Source of the DNA: Lewinellaceae bacterium
Lineage (GTDB): Bacteria; Bacteroidota; Bacteroidia; Chitinophagales; Saprospiraceae
Assembly (NCBI GenBank): GCA_016710765.1
Contig: JADJUJ010000022.1
Location: 44,473 to 108,472 of the forward strand
Length of the DNA: 64,000 nt
Direction: 5' to 3'
Part shown: in pieces, positions 49,732 through 57,076 of the stretch
Numbering within the stretch: the stretch's first letter is position 1
Layout of the letters: each line of letters starts with the position of its first letter
Notes under the pieces: model-generated
Told to the model about the DNA's origin: nothing
The model's database searches: none
Seen by the model: the letters and a program-made list of their open reading frames with translations, nothing else
Translations under genes and position numbers: made by a program

Positions 49732-50178
49732 TTAGTGACTGTGCCCGCCAGCGCCGTGCACGTGGCCGTGCTCCAGTTCGGCCGCTTCGGCATCGCGTAC
49801 ACTCTCTACACTTCCGCTGAAAAAGAGATCAACACCCGCCATAGGATGGTTGAAGTCAAGTTTAACTTTATCCAGACCAACCCAGGCTACCATTGCCTGA
49901 AAATTATTGCCTTTCTCATCTGTCAGTGGGAGCATGTTGCCCACTTCCAACAACCCCTCGGGAATTTTACCGTCCGTTTCGAACATATTCTTTGGGACTT
50001 CTACCAGAGCAGTATCGTCGTATTCACCGTAAGCTTCTGCTGCTTTGATGCTAAAAGCAAACTGGTCGCCAGATTTCATGCCTTCCAGGTTGCGTTCAAA
50101 TTCTGGAATCATCATGCCGACGCCAAAAATAAAACCCAGGGGCTCACGGCCTTCGGTGGTTTCAATTTTTTTCTTCAA
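49732..50178 (-). CDS. FKBP-type peptidyl-prolyl isomerase, SlyD-like (N-terminus disrupted)
   Basis: 148 residues as read: TTEGREPLGFIFGVGMMIPEFERNLEGMKSGDQFAFSIKAAEAYGEYDD, the SlyD-type FKBP fold with insert-in-flap domain (LPLTDEKGNNFQAMVAWVGLDKVKLDFNHPMAGVDLFFSGSVESVRDA) and a His-rich tail (EHGHVHGAGGHSH) that may bind metal. About 20 residues of the first strand are missing; FPNGN.VIEEK in other frames just upstream (50180-50200) indicates an extra A near 50172 and probably a second indel. The true start is uncertain. Confidence 0.85.
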   Translation of the reverse strand: MKKKIETTEGREPLGFIFGVGMMIPEFERNLEGMKSGDQFAFSIKAAEAYGEYDDTALVEVPKNMFETDGKIPEGLLEVGNMLPLTDEKGNNFQAMVAWVGLDKVKLDFNHPMAGVDLFFSGSVESVRDAEAAELEHGHVHGAGGHSH

Positions 50179-50283
50179 TTACCATTAGGAAAATAAGTTT
50201 AGACGTACCGTTTACCAAAACGGCTGTACATCATTAGAAGATTCAGCATTCGCTGATTGGCGCCGCAAAAATACGGGCTTTTT

Positions 50284-51315
50284 CTAGGAATTCCGGTTTT
50301 CTACTTCCTTTTTGTACTTGAAATAATCCCGTACGATTTGGATGCCTGCACGGATAGTAGTGGGGTGAATCTGGTGTTGCTTTTGATCCAGGTGCAGGCG
50401 ATAAATAATACGCCAATGCCGATAAAGGTCGCGATAAGCCCTCCACATGCCAAATTCAGGGTCGTAGATGTGTGCTGGCTCACCCAGGATACCATTGAGT
50501 TCCATGATCTGGAATTCCCCGCGCTGCAGCGCTTCCAGACTATCCATTTTAAGGTCGAAACGCCCGTACCGAACACCCTCGATTTGCGTACACAATTCCC
50601 GAAAAGTTTCCACCAGGCGCTCATTAATGTGTGGATTGCCATTTAAGAACTTCGTGCCACGGGCATGGTTCCCAATTGGCTCGAGCAGGAGGGCCTGTCC
50701 TGCTGGCAGAACTTTCGACAAGATTTCAGGAAACTCATTTTTGAAGCGTTCATATTGCAAGGCAGAACGGGTGTTGCCCAGCATCAGCTGGCCGACCGAA
50801 TCGGTGCCATTGCCTTTAACGGTCAAAAACGCCTTGATACACAGGGAGGTGATGCCAAAACGGCCATCGGAAAAACGATGAAACAGGACCGAGGCCTCCA
50901 TGGGCTCCAGCAACAATTGCTGCAGGATAAAGTCAGTCGGGTACCGGCTCAGATGAGCCGACAAATCATCCAGGTTTTCAATTTTTTTGATCAAAAACCC
51001 GCGTTCCCCCACATTGGGTTTAGCGATCAGGGGAAATGATATTCCAGCGTCCGCTAATTTTCCTGCCACCGCTTCAACAGGGGTGTTGGCAGGAATAAAA
51101 ACCATTGGCGGTACGTGGGTCTGGGGCAACAATTGAAGGATATCCCATTTCGATTCTCCCATTGCGCCCGCCAAGGGAATGGCCGGGTTCACATTGGAAA
51201 AGAAAAACAAGTGCCTTGCGCGTCCTGCAAACCACAAGTAAAAGCCATATACCGGCACATTGGCCAGCCACCAGGGCAAATATTCCCAGGACATCCATTT
51301 TTTTATTCCATGCAT
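50284..51315 (-). CDS. ATP-grasp family protein
   Basis: 343 residues. ATP-grasp features are FPLIAKPNVGERGFLIKKIENL (Lys of the nucleotide-binding lid), a middle stretch DFILQQLLLEPMEASVLFHRF and the metal-binding end RYGRFDLKMDSLEALQRGEFQIMELNGILGEPAHIYDP, in which D and E-x-N coordinate Mg. D-Ala-D-Ala-ligase-like. Substrate unknown. An N-terminal hydrophobic stretch (LPWWLANVPVYGFYLWFAGRARHLFFF) is typical of this unnamed subgroup. Confidence 0.85.
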   Translation of the reverse strand: MHGIKKWMSWEYLPWWLANVPVYGFYLWFAGRARHLFFFSNVNPAIPLAGAMGESKWDILQLLPQTHVPPMVFIPANTPVEAVAGKLADAGISFPLIAKPNVGERGFLIKKIENLDDLSAHLSRYPTDFILQQLLLEPMEASVLFHRFSDGRFGITSLCIKAFLTVKGNGTDSVGQLMLGNTRSALQYERFKNEFPEILSKVLPAGQALLLEPIGNHARGTKFLNGNPHINERLVETFRELCTQIEGVRYGRFDLKMDSLEALQRGEFQIMELNGILGEPAHIYDPEFGMWRAYRDLYRHWRIIYRLHLDQKQHQIHPTTIRAGIQIVRDYFKYKKEVENRNS

Positions 51316-51768
51316 AATGAGGCAAAAGTAAAATATTGAATGATTTGGGTAGGGATTATTCCCTACGAGCCTTTACTTTCAAAATATGTTCGTGTTTTAA
51401 TCTGGGCTTTTACCGAAAAAAAATTTGGAAAGGGGTTTGGCGGCCAAAAGGAAACCCCGGCCCCGGCCCCCTCCCTACACCCCCCCCCCGGGCTTGTTGT
51501 TGGGGGCGGGGCGCCCCCCCCCCCCCCCGGCCCAAAGGGGGGGGCCCCCCCCCCCCCGGGGGGGCTCAGGCAGGCCCCCCCTTCTTCCCCCCCCTCCACG
51601 CAAAAACGGGAGGGGGAAGGGGACAGGCCCGGCCCCCCGGCCCGCCCCCAAAAAAAAAAAACCCTCCCCAAACTTATGTTGTTGTTTAATTTTATTATTA
51701 TTGGTTTAAATAACCAATTAATAAAAACCCCCAAATTGGGCCGCTTTGTTGAGTGTGATCTAAGTCCT
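51316..51768. other. Spacer with about 250 bp of homopolymer noise
   Basis: From about 51411 to 51665 the sequence breaks into runs of G, C and A (for example runs of 15 C and 12 A) with GC far above the surroundings. Proline-rich open frames there are by-products. Normal-looking AT-rich sequence returns at about 51672. I regard it as low-quality consensus, not biology. Confidence 0.8.
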
Positions 51769-52581
51769 TCAGAATACCTTCCAGGGTTTCCAAAGCCTGG
51801 GAACAATTGAAAAATGCTGTTTTTCGGAAAATGCATCGTCGAAAAAAAGCAGTCCGATATCGTAGCAATCCACACTGCAGCGCACAGAAGGATGCTTTTT
51901 CAAGGCTTCCCAGGCCAGCGTCATGTCTTCCGACCAATAGATATCATCGATGGCAAAAACCGTCCCGCTATGGATATGGGGCAGGCAGGCCTCAACCAGC
52001 GCCAGTACCGCTGCTTTTTGGTGGTTTCCGTCAAAAAAAACAAAATCCAACTTACCCAATTGGTGAAGGGCTTGCGGCAGACTTTCGCTAAACGCTCCGG
52101 TATGCACTGCAATATTGCGCATCGAAAGTTGTCCGGCAAATGCTCGGGCAGTTTGTGCGCAGCTGGGGCAGCCCTCCAGGGCTATTACAGTAGCATCAGG
52201 TGCCCCGGCAGCCAAAAATGCCGACCCAATACCCAATGAACTGCCGATTTCCAGCACTTGTTGCGGTTGCAGCCAGGCAATTGTTCGAAAAAGCCAAAGC
52301 CCTTGTTGGCGCGAACTGGCAGCCCGGGCGGCCATGTGTTTCAGCGGAACGGGGCCAGATTGTCCCGTTCCAAAATCCAAATGATCTACTAGGGCATTGG
52401 ATTGTTTCCAAATGGTGCGTTGGCGTTCGATAGCTTCCAGTTGTACCGGTTGTTGGTCCGATTCCAGCACGGCCATTGCCCAGGCGAAAATACGCGGGGA
52501 GTGCAATTGATACACCGTTACTGCCCTGGTATAGAATTGCCAGAATGTACGGATGCGATGAAGATGGGTTTTGCGCAGCAT
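51769..52581 (-). CDS. Class I SAM-dependent methyltransferase, O-methyltransferase-like
   Basis: 270 residues. SAM site VLEIGSSLGIGSAFLAAGAP (motif I), VIALEGCPSCAQTARAFA (acidic E at the end of strand 2), LDFVFFDGNHQKAAVLALVEACLPHIHSGTVFAIDDIYWSEDM (motifs IV-V, with the D-D pair of metal-dependent O-methyltransferases). The substrate is unknown. Starts MLRKTHLHRIRTFWQFYTRAVTVYQLHSPRIFAWA. Confidence 0.88.
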   Translation of the reverse strand: MLRKTHLHRIRTFWQFYTRAVTVYQLHSPRIFAWAMAVLESDQQPVQLEAIERQRTIWKQSNALVDHLDFGTGQSGPVPLKHMAARAASSRQQGLWLFRTIAWLQPQQVLEIGSSLGIGSAFLAAGAPDATVIALEGCPSCAQTARAFAGQLSMRNIAVHTGAFSESLPQALHQLGKLDFVFFDGNHQKAAVLALVEACLPHIHSGTVFAIDDIYWSEDMTLAWEALKKHPSVRCSVDCYDIGLLFFDDAFSEKQHFSIVPRLWKPWKVF

Positions 52582-52663
52582 GGGTTGTCGGGGCGAAAAT
52601 AGACCAATCCGGATAAATCACCAGAAATTCCAATGTTTAGGAATTGGAAAGATACCGGCTCAC

Positions 52664-52694
52664 TTTTGGTTAAATATTACTTAATTCAAATTTG
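52664..52694 (+). promoter_or_regulatory. Probable Bacteroidota promoter for the barrel gene
   Basis: TTTTG (52664-52668), an 18-bp spacer and CAAATTTG (52687-52694), one mismatch from TAnnTTTG. The ATG at 52759 lies 65 bp downstream. Confidence 0.45.
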
Positions 52695-52758
52695 TAGGTG
52701 AAATATGAAATGTCCCTCCCCGTTTTGAAACTGTTTTTTGACAAAACCTACCAACATT

Positions 52759-53322
52759 ATGACTACCGCTCGTATTTTCTGTCTGCTTGCTTTTCTTGGA
52801 ATCAGCACCGCCATTTCCGCCCAATCTTATAAAACCGCCGTTGGCGTTCGGCTTGACCAGGGCGTGAACCTAACCCTGCAGCAACGTTTGACCCAAAAGT
52901 GGACCGCTGAGGGCATTCTGCACACCTCTCTTCGTTCCGATGATTTAGGGCTGACGGTGCTGGCTGAAAGGCACCACAAGATCCTGTTCCGCGGTTTGAA
53001 TTTTTACTATGGCGCAGGCGCCCACTACTATACACAAAGCAATTCCAATCGGCTGGAAAATGAAGTTTCCAAAAACGTGTCTGGCGTTTCCTTTGTAGGA
53101 GGAGCGGAGATCAGTCTGGGACGGATCAATGTGGGCATCGATTTTATGCCTGAACTGCACCTCAGTGGCGACACGGTATACCCCCTGGAATGGAACCGCG
53201 CAGCCGTATCGGTACGGTATATTCTGGTAAAACAGAAAAAAGTGCGCTTGCGCGATCGCCTCAATTTCAACAAAAAGGACAATAAAAAGTCTTCCAAAAA
53301 CAATAAAAAGGGATGGCTATAA
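52759..53322 (+). CDS. Secreted outer-membrane beta-barrel-like protein
   Basis: ATG at 52759 gives MTTARIFCLLAFLGISTAISAQ as a signal peptide; the longer start at 52738 adds seven residues ahead of it. The mature part has barrel strands (YKTAVGVRLDQGVNLTLQQRL, WTAEGILHTSL, ILFRGLNFYYGAGAHYY, GVSFVGGAEISLGRINVGIDFMPEL, AAVSVRYILV) and a basic tail (KKDNKKSSKNNKKG). Common in Bacteroidota; function unknown. Confidence 0.75.
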   Translation: MTTARIFCLLAFLGISTAISAQSYKTAVGVRLDQGVNLTLQQRLTQKWTAEGILHTSLRSDDLGLTVLAERHHKILFRGLNFYYGAGAHYYTQSNSNRLENEVSKNVSGVSFVGGAEISLGRINVGIDFMPELHLSGDTVYPLEWNRAAVSVRYILVKQKKVRLRDRLNFNKKDNKKSSKNNKKGWL

Positions 53323-53352
53323 GCCCAAATGACCAACACCCAATGACCAACC

Positions 53353-53559
53353 TTAGGAGGCCAGATCGGATAAGTTTCCGATCTGGTCTTCTGTTTGGCG
53401 CAGGCGCTCACGGCAGAATTTCAGCAGTTCATTGGCCCGTTCGATGCGCGCGGCCAGAGCATCAATTCCCACCTTGTCATCCTGTAATTCGCGAACCAGC
53501 TGCTGCAATTCGGCATAGGCAGCTTCATAAGTAAGTTCAGGCATTGTTTTTTTTGCCAT
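53353..53559 (-). CDS. xseB: Exodeoxyribonuclease VII small subunit
   Basis: 68 residues: LTYEAAYAELQQLVRELQDDKVGIDALAARIERANELLKFCRERLRQTEDQI, the full XseB helical hairpin. Partner XseA (large subunit) is not in the window. Exo VII degrades single-stranded DNA in the cytoplasm. Confidence 0.93.
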   Translation of the reverse strand: MAKKTMPELTYEAAYAELQQLVRELQDDKVGIDALAARIERANELLKFCRERLRQTEDQIGNLSDLAS

Positions 53560-53586
53560 TGGTCAATAGATTTGGGGATTGTACCG

Positions 53587-53976
53587 TTATTTTTTTTCGA
53601 ACCAAACTATCGTCTGATCGTCGGGGATACCGTTGTAGTTGATAAGAATTTCACCGCCAGCAGCAATATCTTTGATACAATAGATGTCGATTGTTTCTGC
53701 CTCAAAGTCCATCCCATATTCAGCATTGGGTTCATAAGAATGGTTGTACAGGGAGCCGTAGCCCAGTGCAAAAGCAAAGATTGTTTCATCATCGCCCCAG
53801 TCGAAATAATAATCATCGAGCACGGTTTGCCGCACATGGGGTAATTGATCTTTGCCAAACAAAATGACCGGGCAGATTTCCACAATCTCACCGGCCTCAA
53901 TATCGCGGGCTGCAAATACACCTTTTCCATGCAATTCTGAATAGGCTACATAGATTGGGGCATTTTGTATGCTCAT
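53587..53976 (-). CDS. SET-domain protein
   Basis: 129 residues, a compact single SET domain: HGKGVFAARDIEAGEIVEICPVI (first strand pair), SLYNHSYEPNAEYGMDFEAETIDIYCIKDIAAGGEILINYNG (NHS..PN and the E-x-x-x-x-Y active-site end). Such bacterial SET proteins are putative lysine methyltransferases; target unknown. Its stop lies 27 bp downstream of the xseB start, so it is probably the upstream gene of a joint minus-strand transcript. Confidence 0.9.
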   Translation of the reverse strand: MSIQNAPIYVAYSELHGKGVFAARDIEAGEIVEICPVILFGKDQLPHVRQTVLDDYYFDWGDDETIFAFALGYGSLYNHSYEPNAEYGMDFEAETIDIYCIKDIAAGGEILINYNGIPDDQTIVWFEKK

Positions 53977-54268
53977 GGTGTCTGCTTAGGATTTTATAAA
54001 ATGATCGATCAAGGAAACGGTTATCTCGGCTTTAGCCATTAGTCTTTAGTCTTTGCTCCGAAAGATTAACTATTTGGTTTTCAATGCATTAGTTTTTAAC
54101 AAAATATTCGATGATATACTCGAAATAAAGTGGTTTGCTAATGTAAATGCTGTTTTAAAAAAGGTGTTCAAAACTCAATTCTAATATTGCTGGTATTTAA
54201 TCTGGTACAGTATTTTAAATCGAGATCGAAGCCAAAGACCAACACCCAATGGCTAAAACCCAGCTTAA
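53977..54268. repeat. Intergenic region with dispersed repeat R1, copy 3
   Basis: 54050-54250 reads TTGCTCCGAAAGATTAAC, TTGGTTTTCAATGCATTA, TGTTTTAAAAAAGGTGTTC, GGTATTTAATCTGGTACAG and CGAGATCGAAGCCAAAGACC. It is the most complete uninterrupted copy of R1. No gene. Confidence 0.55.
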
Positions 54269-55114
54269 TTACCAGCCGCCACCGGCGCCACCGCCACCGA
54301 AGGAACCACCACCAAAGGAACCGCCGCCGAATCCGCCGCCGCCACCACCAAATCCGCCGCCGCCGCCCCAGCCGCCGCCACCGAATCCACCACCACCCCA
54401 CCAGTCGTCGTTTCTACGCCGACTTCGGGGCGTTTTTGTGACAGGGCCATCGTGGGTGTACAGGGTGCCATGTTTGGCTTTCCAAAGGGCATATAGAAAG
54501 AGGAGAATAATGAATAAAATGACCATTCCGATGATGAAAAGGGCATCGCCAGCGTTATCCTCAGTCCGGTCCCTGGTGTATTCACCAGACAGATTTCGAA
54601 TGATTTCATCCAGACCAGCATTGATGCCTTCGTAATTTTGGCCTTGCTGAAAATACGGGATCATTACATTTCGGATGATGCGCCCAGCGGTAATGTCGGG
54701 CAGGGCACCTTCCAGTCCGTATCCGGTGGCAATAAAAACTCCGCGGTCGGGCGCTTCTGTCTTCACCAGCATAACCAGTCCGTTGTCAGTATCCTTACGG
54801 CCTATCCCCCAACGGTTGCCCAGTTCAAAGGCATAGGAAGCACGGTCGTAATCGCCAATATCTGGCCGGATCATAAGCACCAATTGGGTAGAGGTGGAGT
54901 CCCAGTACTGGCGAAGTTTGCGTTCCAGGCTTTCCTTTTGCTGCGAGGTAAGCCAGTTGGAATAGTCGTGTACGTATACTGCCGGCTCCGGTTTGGGTGG
55001 GAACAGATCTGCACCGCTTTGCGCAGGCAGGAAGTGCAGGGTGCACAGCATTATGACCAGCGAAAGGAGGAGTCGGCGACTGAAGCCGCCGTTACTGACC
55101 GTAAATAATTTCAT
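54269..55114 (-). CDS. TPM-domain membrane protein with Gly-rich tail
   Basis: From ATG at 55114 (MKLFTVSNGGFSRRLLLSLVIMLCTLHFLPAQ, signal peptide). A TPM_phosphatase/TLP18.3 domain follows (AVYVHDYSNWLTSQQKESLERKLRQYWDSTSTQLVLMIRPDIG ... NRWGIGRKDTDNGLVMLVKTEAPDRGVFIATGYGLEGALPDITAGRIIRNVMIPYF), a membrane helix (ALFIIGMVILFIILLFLYALW) and a tail of GGGF/GGGW repeats. An upstream start at 55186 would extend deep into the previous gene. Overlaps it by 23 bp. Third gene of a LemA-TPM-TPM unit. Confidence 0.9.
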   Translation of the reverse strand: MKLFTVSNGGFSRRLLLSLVIMLCTLHFLPAQSGADLFPPKPEPAVYVHDYSNWLTSQQKESLERKLRQYWDSTSTQLVLMIRPDIGDYDRASYAFELGNRWGIGRKDTDNGLVMLVKTEAPDRGVFIATGYGLEGALPDITAGRIIRNVMIPYFQQGQNYEGINAGLDEIIRNLSGEYTRDRTEDNAGDALFIIGMVILFIILLFLYALWKAKHGTLYTHDGPVTKTPRSRRRNDDWWGGGGFGGGGWGGGGGFGGGGGGFGGGSFGGGSFGGGGAGGGW

Positions 55115-55544
55115 CTGGCAATTCATTTTCATTGTCACCCGGATCCGCCGGAAAATGCCCTTTAAGTTGTTCGCCAATGGCCACAATTACCTGGCAGATG
55201 CCTTCCACCGCTGCTTCTTTTTGAAGCCGCTCGCGCAACAATTGCTTTTCAGCCACCCAAAAATCGGTGCCTACCTTTTCATGAATGGCTGTGTCACCCC
55301 AGATGGCGAACTGCCGGGATTGCGGTGCGATGTACAATAGCACGCCATTGCGGGCCTTGGTTTTGGTCATTCCAAGGGCTTCAAACAATTCTGCAGCCCG
55401 AAATACCGGATCGTCGGCCAGGCAATAGTCTTCCACGAACAAGCGGATTTCGCCACTTGTTTGCTGTTCGGCAGCCTTGATAGACTGAGTGATTTGTTTT
55501 TCCTCCTGTTTAGTGAACATCCTGTTCATACCGTAATCTTTCAA
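55092..55544 (-). CDS. TPM-domain protein, cytoplasmic/short form
   Basis: 150 residues. FTKQEEKQITQSIKAAEQQTSGEIRLFVEDYCL ... RNGVLLYIAPQSRQFAIWGDTAIHEKVGTDFWVAEKQLL is a TPM domain without signal peptide or membrane helix. An internal start (MFTKQEE) at 55520 is also possible. Sits between lemA and the Gly-rich TPM gene, a gene order common in Bacteroidota. Confidence 0.88.
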   Translation of the reverse strand: MKDYGMNRMFTKQEEKQITQSIKAAEQQTSGEIRLFVEDYCLADDPVFRAAELFEALGMTKTKARNGVLLYIAPQSRQFAIWGDTAIHEKVGTDFWVAEKQLLRERLQKEAAVEGICQVIVAIGEQLKGHFPADPGDNENELPDEIIYGQ

Positions 55545-55585
55545 AGAAACGCTTTAACTGGGATTTGGTTGGCCAACAAGCAGGG

Positions 55586-56176
55586 TTAAAACTTCACTTC
55601 AGGGGCCTTGTCGTTGCCGGGGGCCGATTGGAAATAGCCTTTTGGCGAGAACCCAAAGATGCCGGTTAACAAGTTGGTAGGAAAGCGCCTGATATAGGAA
55701 TTGTATTCGTTTACGGCCTCGTTGAAGTTTTTCCGCTCTACAGATATGCGGTTTTCTGTGCTTTCCAGCTGGGTCTGCAGGTCCAGAAAATTTTGATTGG
55801 CCTTCAGATCCGGGTAGCGCTCCATGGTCACCAGTAAGCGGGACAAGGCGCCACTCAAAGCACCCTGCGCCTGCTCAAATTGCTGGAGGTTCTCGGGTGT
55901 AAGGTTGTCAGCGTTTATGCTGACTTTGGTAGCATTGGCGCGCGCCTGAATAACGGCCTCGAGGGTAGATTTTTCAAAATCAGCATAGCCCTTCACGGTA
56001 TTGACGAGGTTGGGAATCAGGTCGGCTCTCCGTTGGTACTGGTTTTCAACCTGCGACCAGGATTTTTTTACGGCTTCATCCTTACCTACAGCGGTATTGT
56101 AGGAACCACACATACTGAAAACGAGGACAACGATGAGTCCGAGGACAACGAAGGGGAGAATTTTGCGGAATTCCAT
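55586..56176 (-). CDS. lemA: LemA-family protein
   Basis: 196 residues. N-terminal helix ILPFVVLGLIVVLVFSMC (Cys23, possibly lipidated) then the LemA helical domain: YNTAVGKDEAVKKSWSQVENQYQRRADLIPNLVNTVKGYADFEKSTLEAVIQARANAT ... NFNEAVNEYNSYIRRFPTNLLTGIFGFSPKGYF. Envelope protein of unknown function, encoded with two TPM proteins. Confidence 0.95.
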   Translation of the reverse strand: MEFRKILPFVVLGLIVVLVFSMCGSYNTAVGKDEAVKKSWSQVENQYQRRADLIPNLVNTVKGYADFEKSTLEAVIQARANATKVSINADNLTPENLQQFEQAQGALSGALSRLLVTMERYPDLKANQNFLDLQTQLESTENRISVERKNFNEAVNEYNSYIRRFPTNLLTGIFGFSPKGYFQSAPGNDKAPEVKF

Positions 56177-56296
56177 AATGCAATGACTTGATATGAATGA
56201 TTTGTTGTTGAATGGTATGCTTATGCAGACAAAAGTACAGCAATTTTAGGATAAGGGCCGGCTATTGCACGCAAGAAAGCCTGAAAGTGCAAGCAA

Positions 56297-57061
56297 CTAG
56301 GAGGAGGATGCAGCGTATACCCAGGCTGCAATAATGCCCGCTGCAACCGCTGCATTAAGGGATTCAGCATGGCCGTCCGGCGCACGCGGAATGGTAATAT
56401 GGCGCGTCAGCAATTGCGCAACTTCCGGCCGAATACCGGCGCCTTCGTTGCCAATCACCACAATTCCATTTGCCGGCAAGAGAGTCTGAAAAAGGTTTTC
56501 TCCATCCATCACTGCCCCAAGTACAGGCATGTTGGGGTTGGCCGCCAGCAATTCCGGCAAACTGCATTCCAGGCTCTTAACCCGCAAAACGGCGCCCATG
56601 GAGGCCTGAACCGTTTTCGGATTGTACAGATCAGCTGTATCTGGAGCGCAACAAACCCAGGACATACCAAACCAGTCGGCCACCCGAAGCACAGCGCCCA
56701 GATTCCCCGGATCGCGTAAGCCATCGAGAAAAAAATGAAAACCCGTTCGAGGGAAAACAGGTATTGGTTCGGTATCTGGCATCTGCACCAGCGCAAGCAC
56801 CTGATTTGGCGTGGTGAGTGCGGAAATTTTTTTGAGTTCCGGCTCCGTTACAGCGTTAAATTTTTGCAAAAAATACGGTGCCAGGGCCACATTTGCATCG
56901 GCCCATCGTTCTGTACCGAAGAGGGCTTCTGTTTGGAAGGTTTTTTGAAGCAGGAGTTCGCCGACCAATTTCTCCCCTTCCACAATGAATTTTCGATACT
57001 TTTGTCGGTACTTTTTTTGTTGTAGCGACACTAAGAGTTTGAGTTGATTGTTGGAGAGCAT
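56297..57061 (-). CDS. TrmH/SpoU-family RNA 2'-O-methyltransferase
   Basis: 254 residues. N-terminal substrate-binding part (KYRQKYRKFIVEGEKLVGELL) and SPOUT domain with the three motifs RDPGNLGAVLRVADWFG, VVIGNEGAGIRPEV and IPRAPDGHAESLNAAVAAGII, forming the knotted SAM site. Methylates a 23S rRNA or tRNA ribose. Starts 15 bp from and divergent to the Omp85 gene. Confidence 0.93.
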   Translation of the reverse strand: MLSNNQLKLLVSLQQKKYRQKYRKFIVEGEKLVGELLLQKTFQTEALFGTERWADANVALAPYFLQKFNAVTEPELKKISALTTPNQVLALVQMPDTEPIPVFPRTGFHFFLDGLRDPGNLGAVLRVADWFGMSWVCCAPDTADLYNPKTVQASMGAVLRVKSLECSLPELLAANPNMPVLGAVMDGENLFQTLLPANGIVVIGNEGAGIRPEVAQLLTRHITIPRAPDGHAESLNAAVAAGIIAAWVYAASSS

Positions 57062-57076
57062 ATTGAATCCGGATAA

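Noticed and set aside
51336..51810. Overlapping proline- and glycine-rich open frames on both strands
   Set aside because: They lie in homopolymer noise, have no signal or homology, and exist in several frames at once.
54187..54635. Plus-strand Arg/His/Pro-rich frames opposite the Gly-rich TPM protein
   Set aside because: Antisense shadows of GGN codon repeats.
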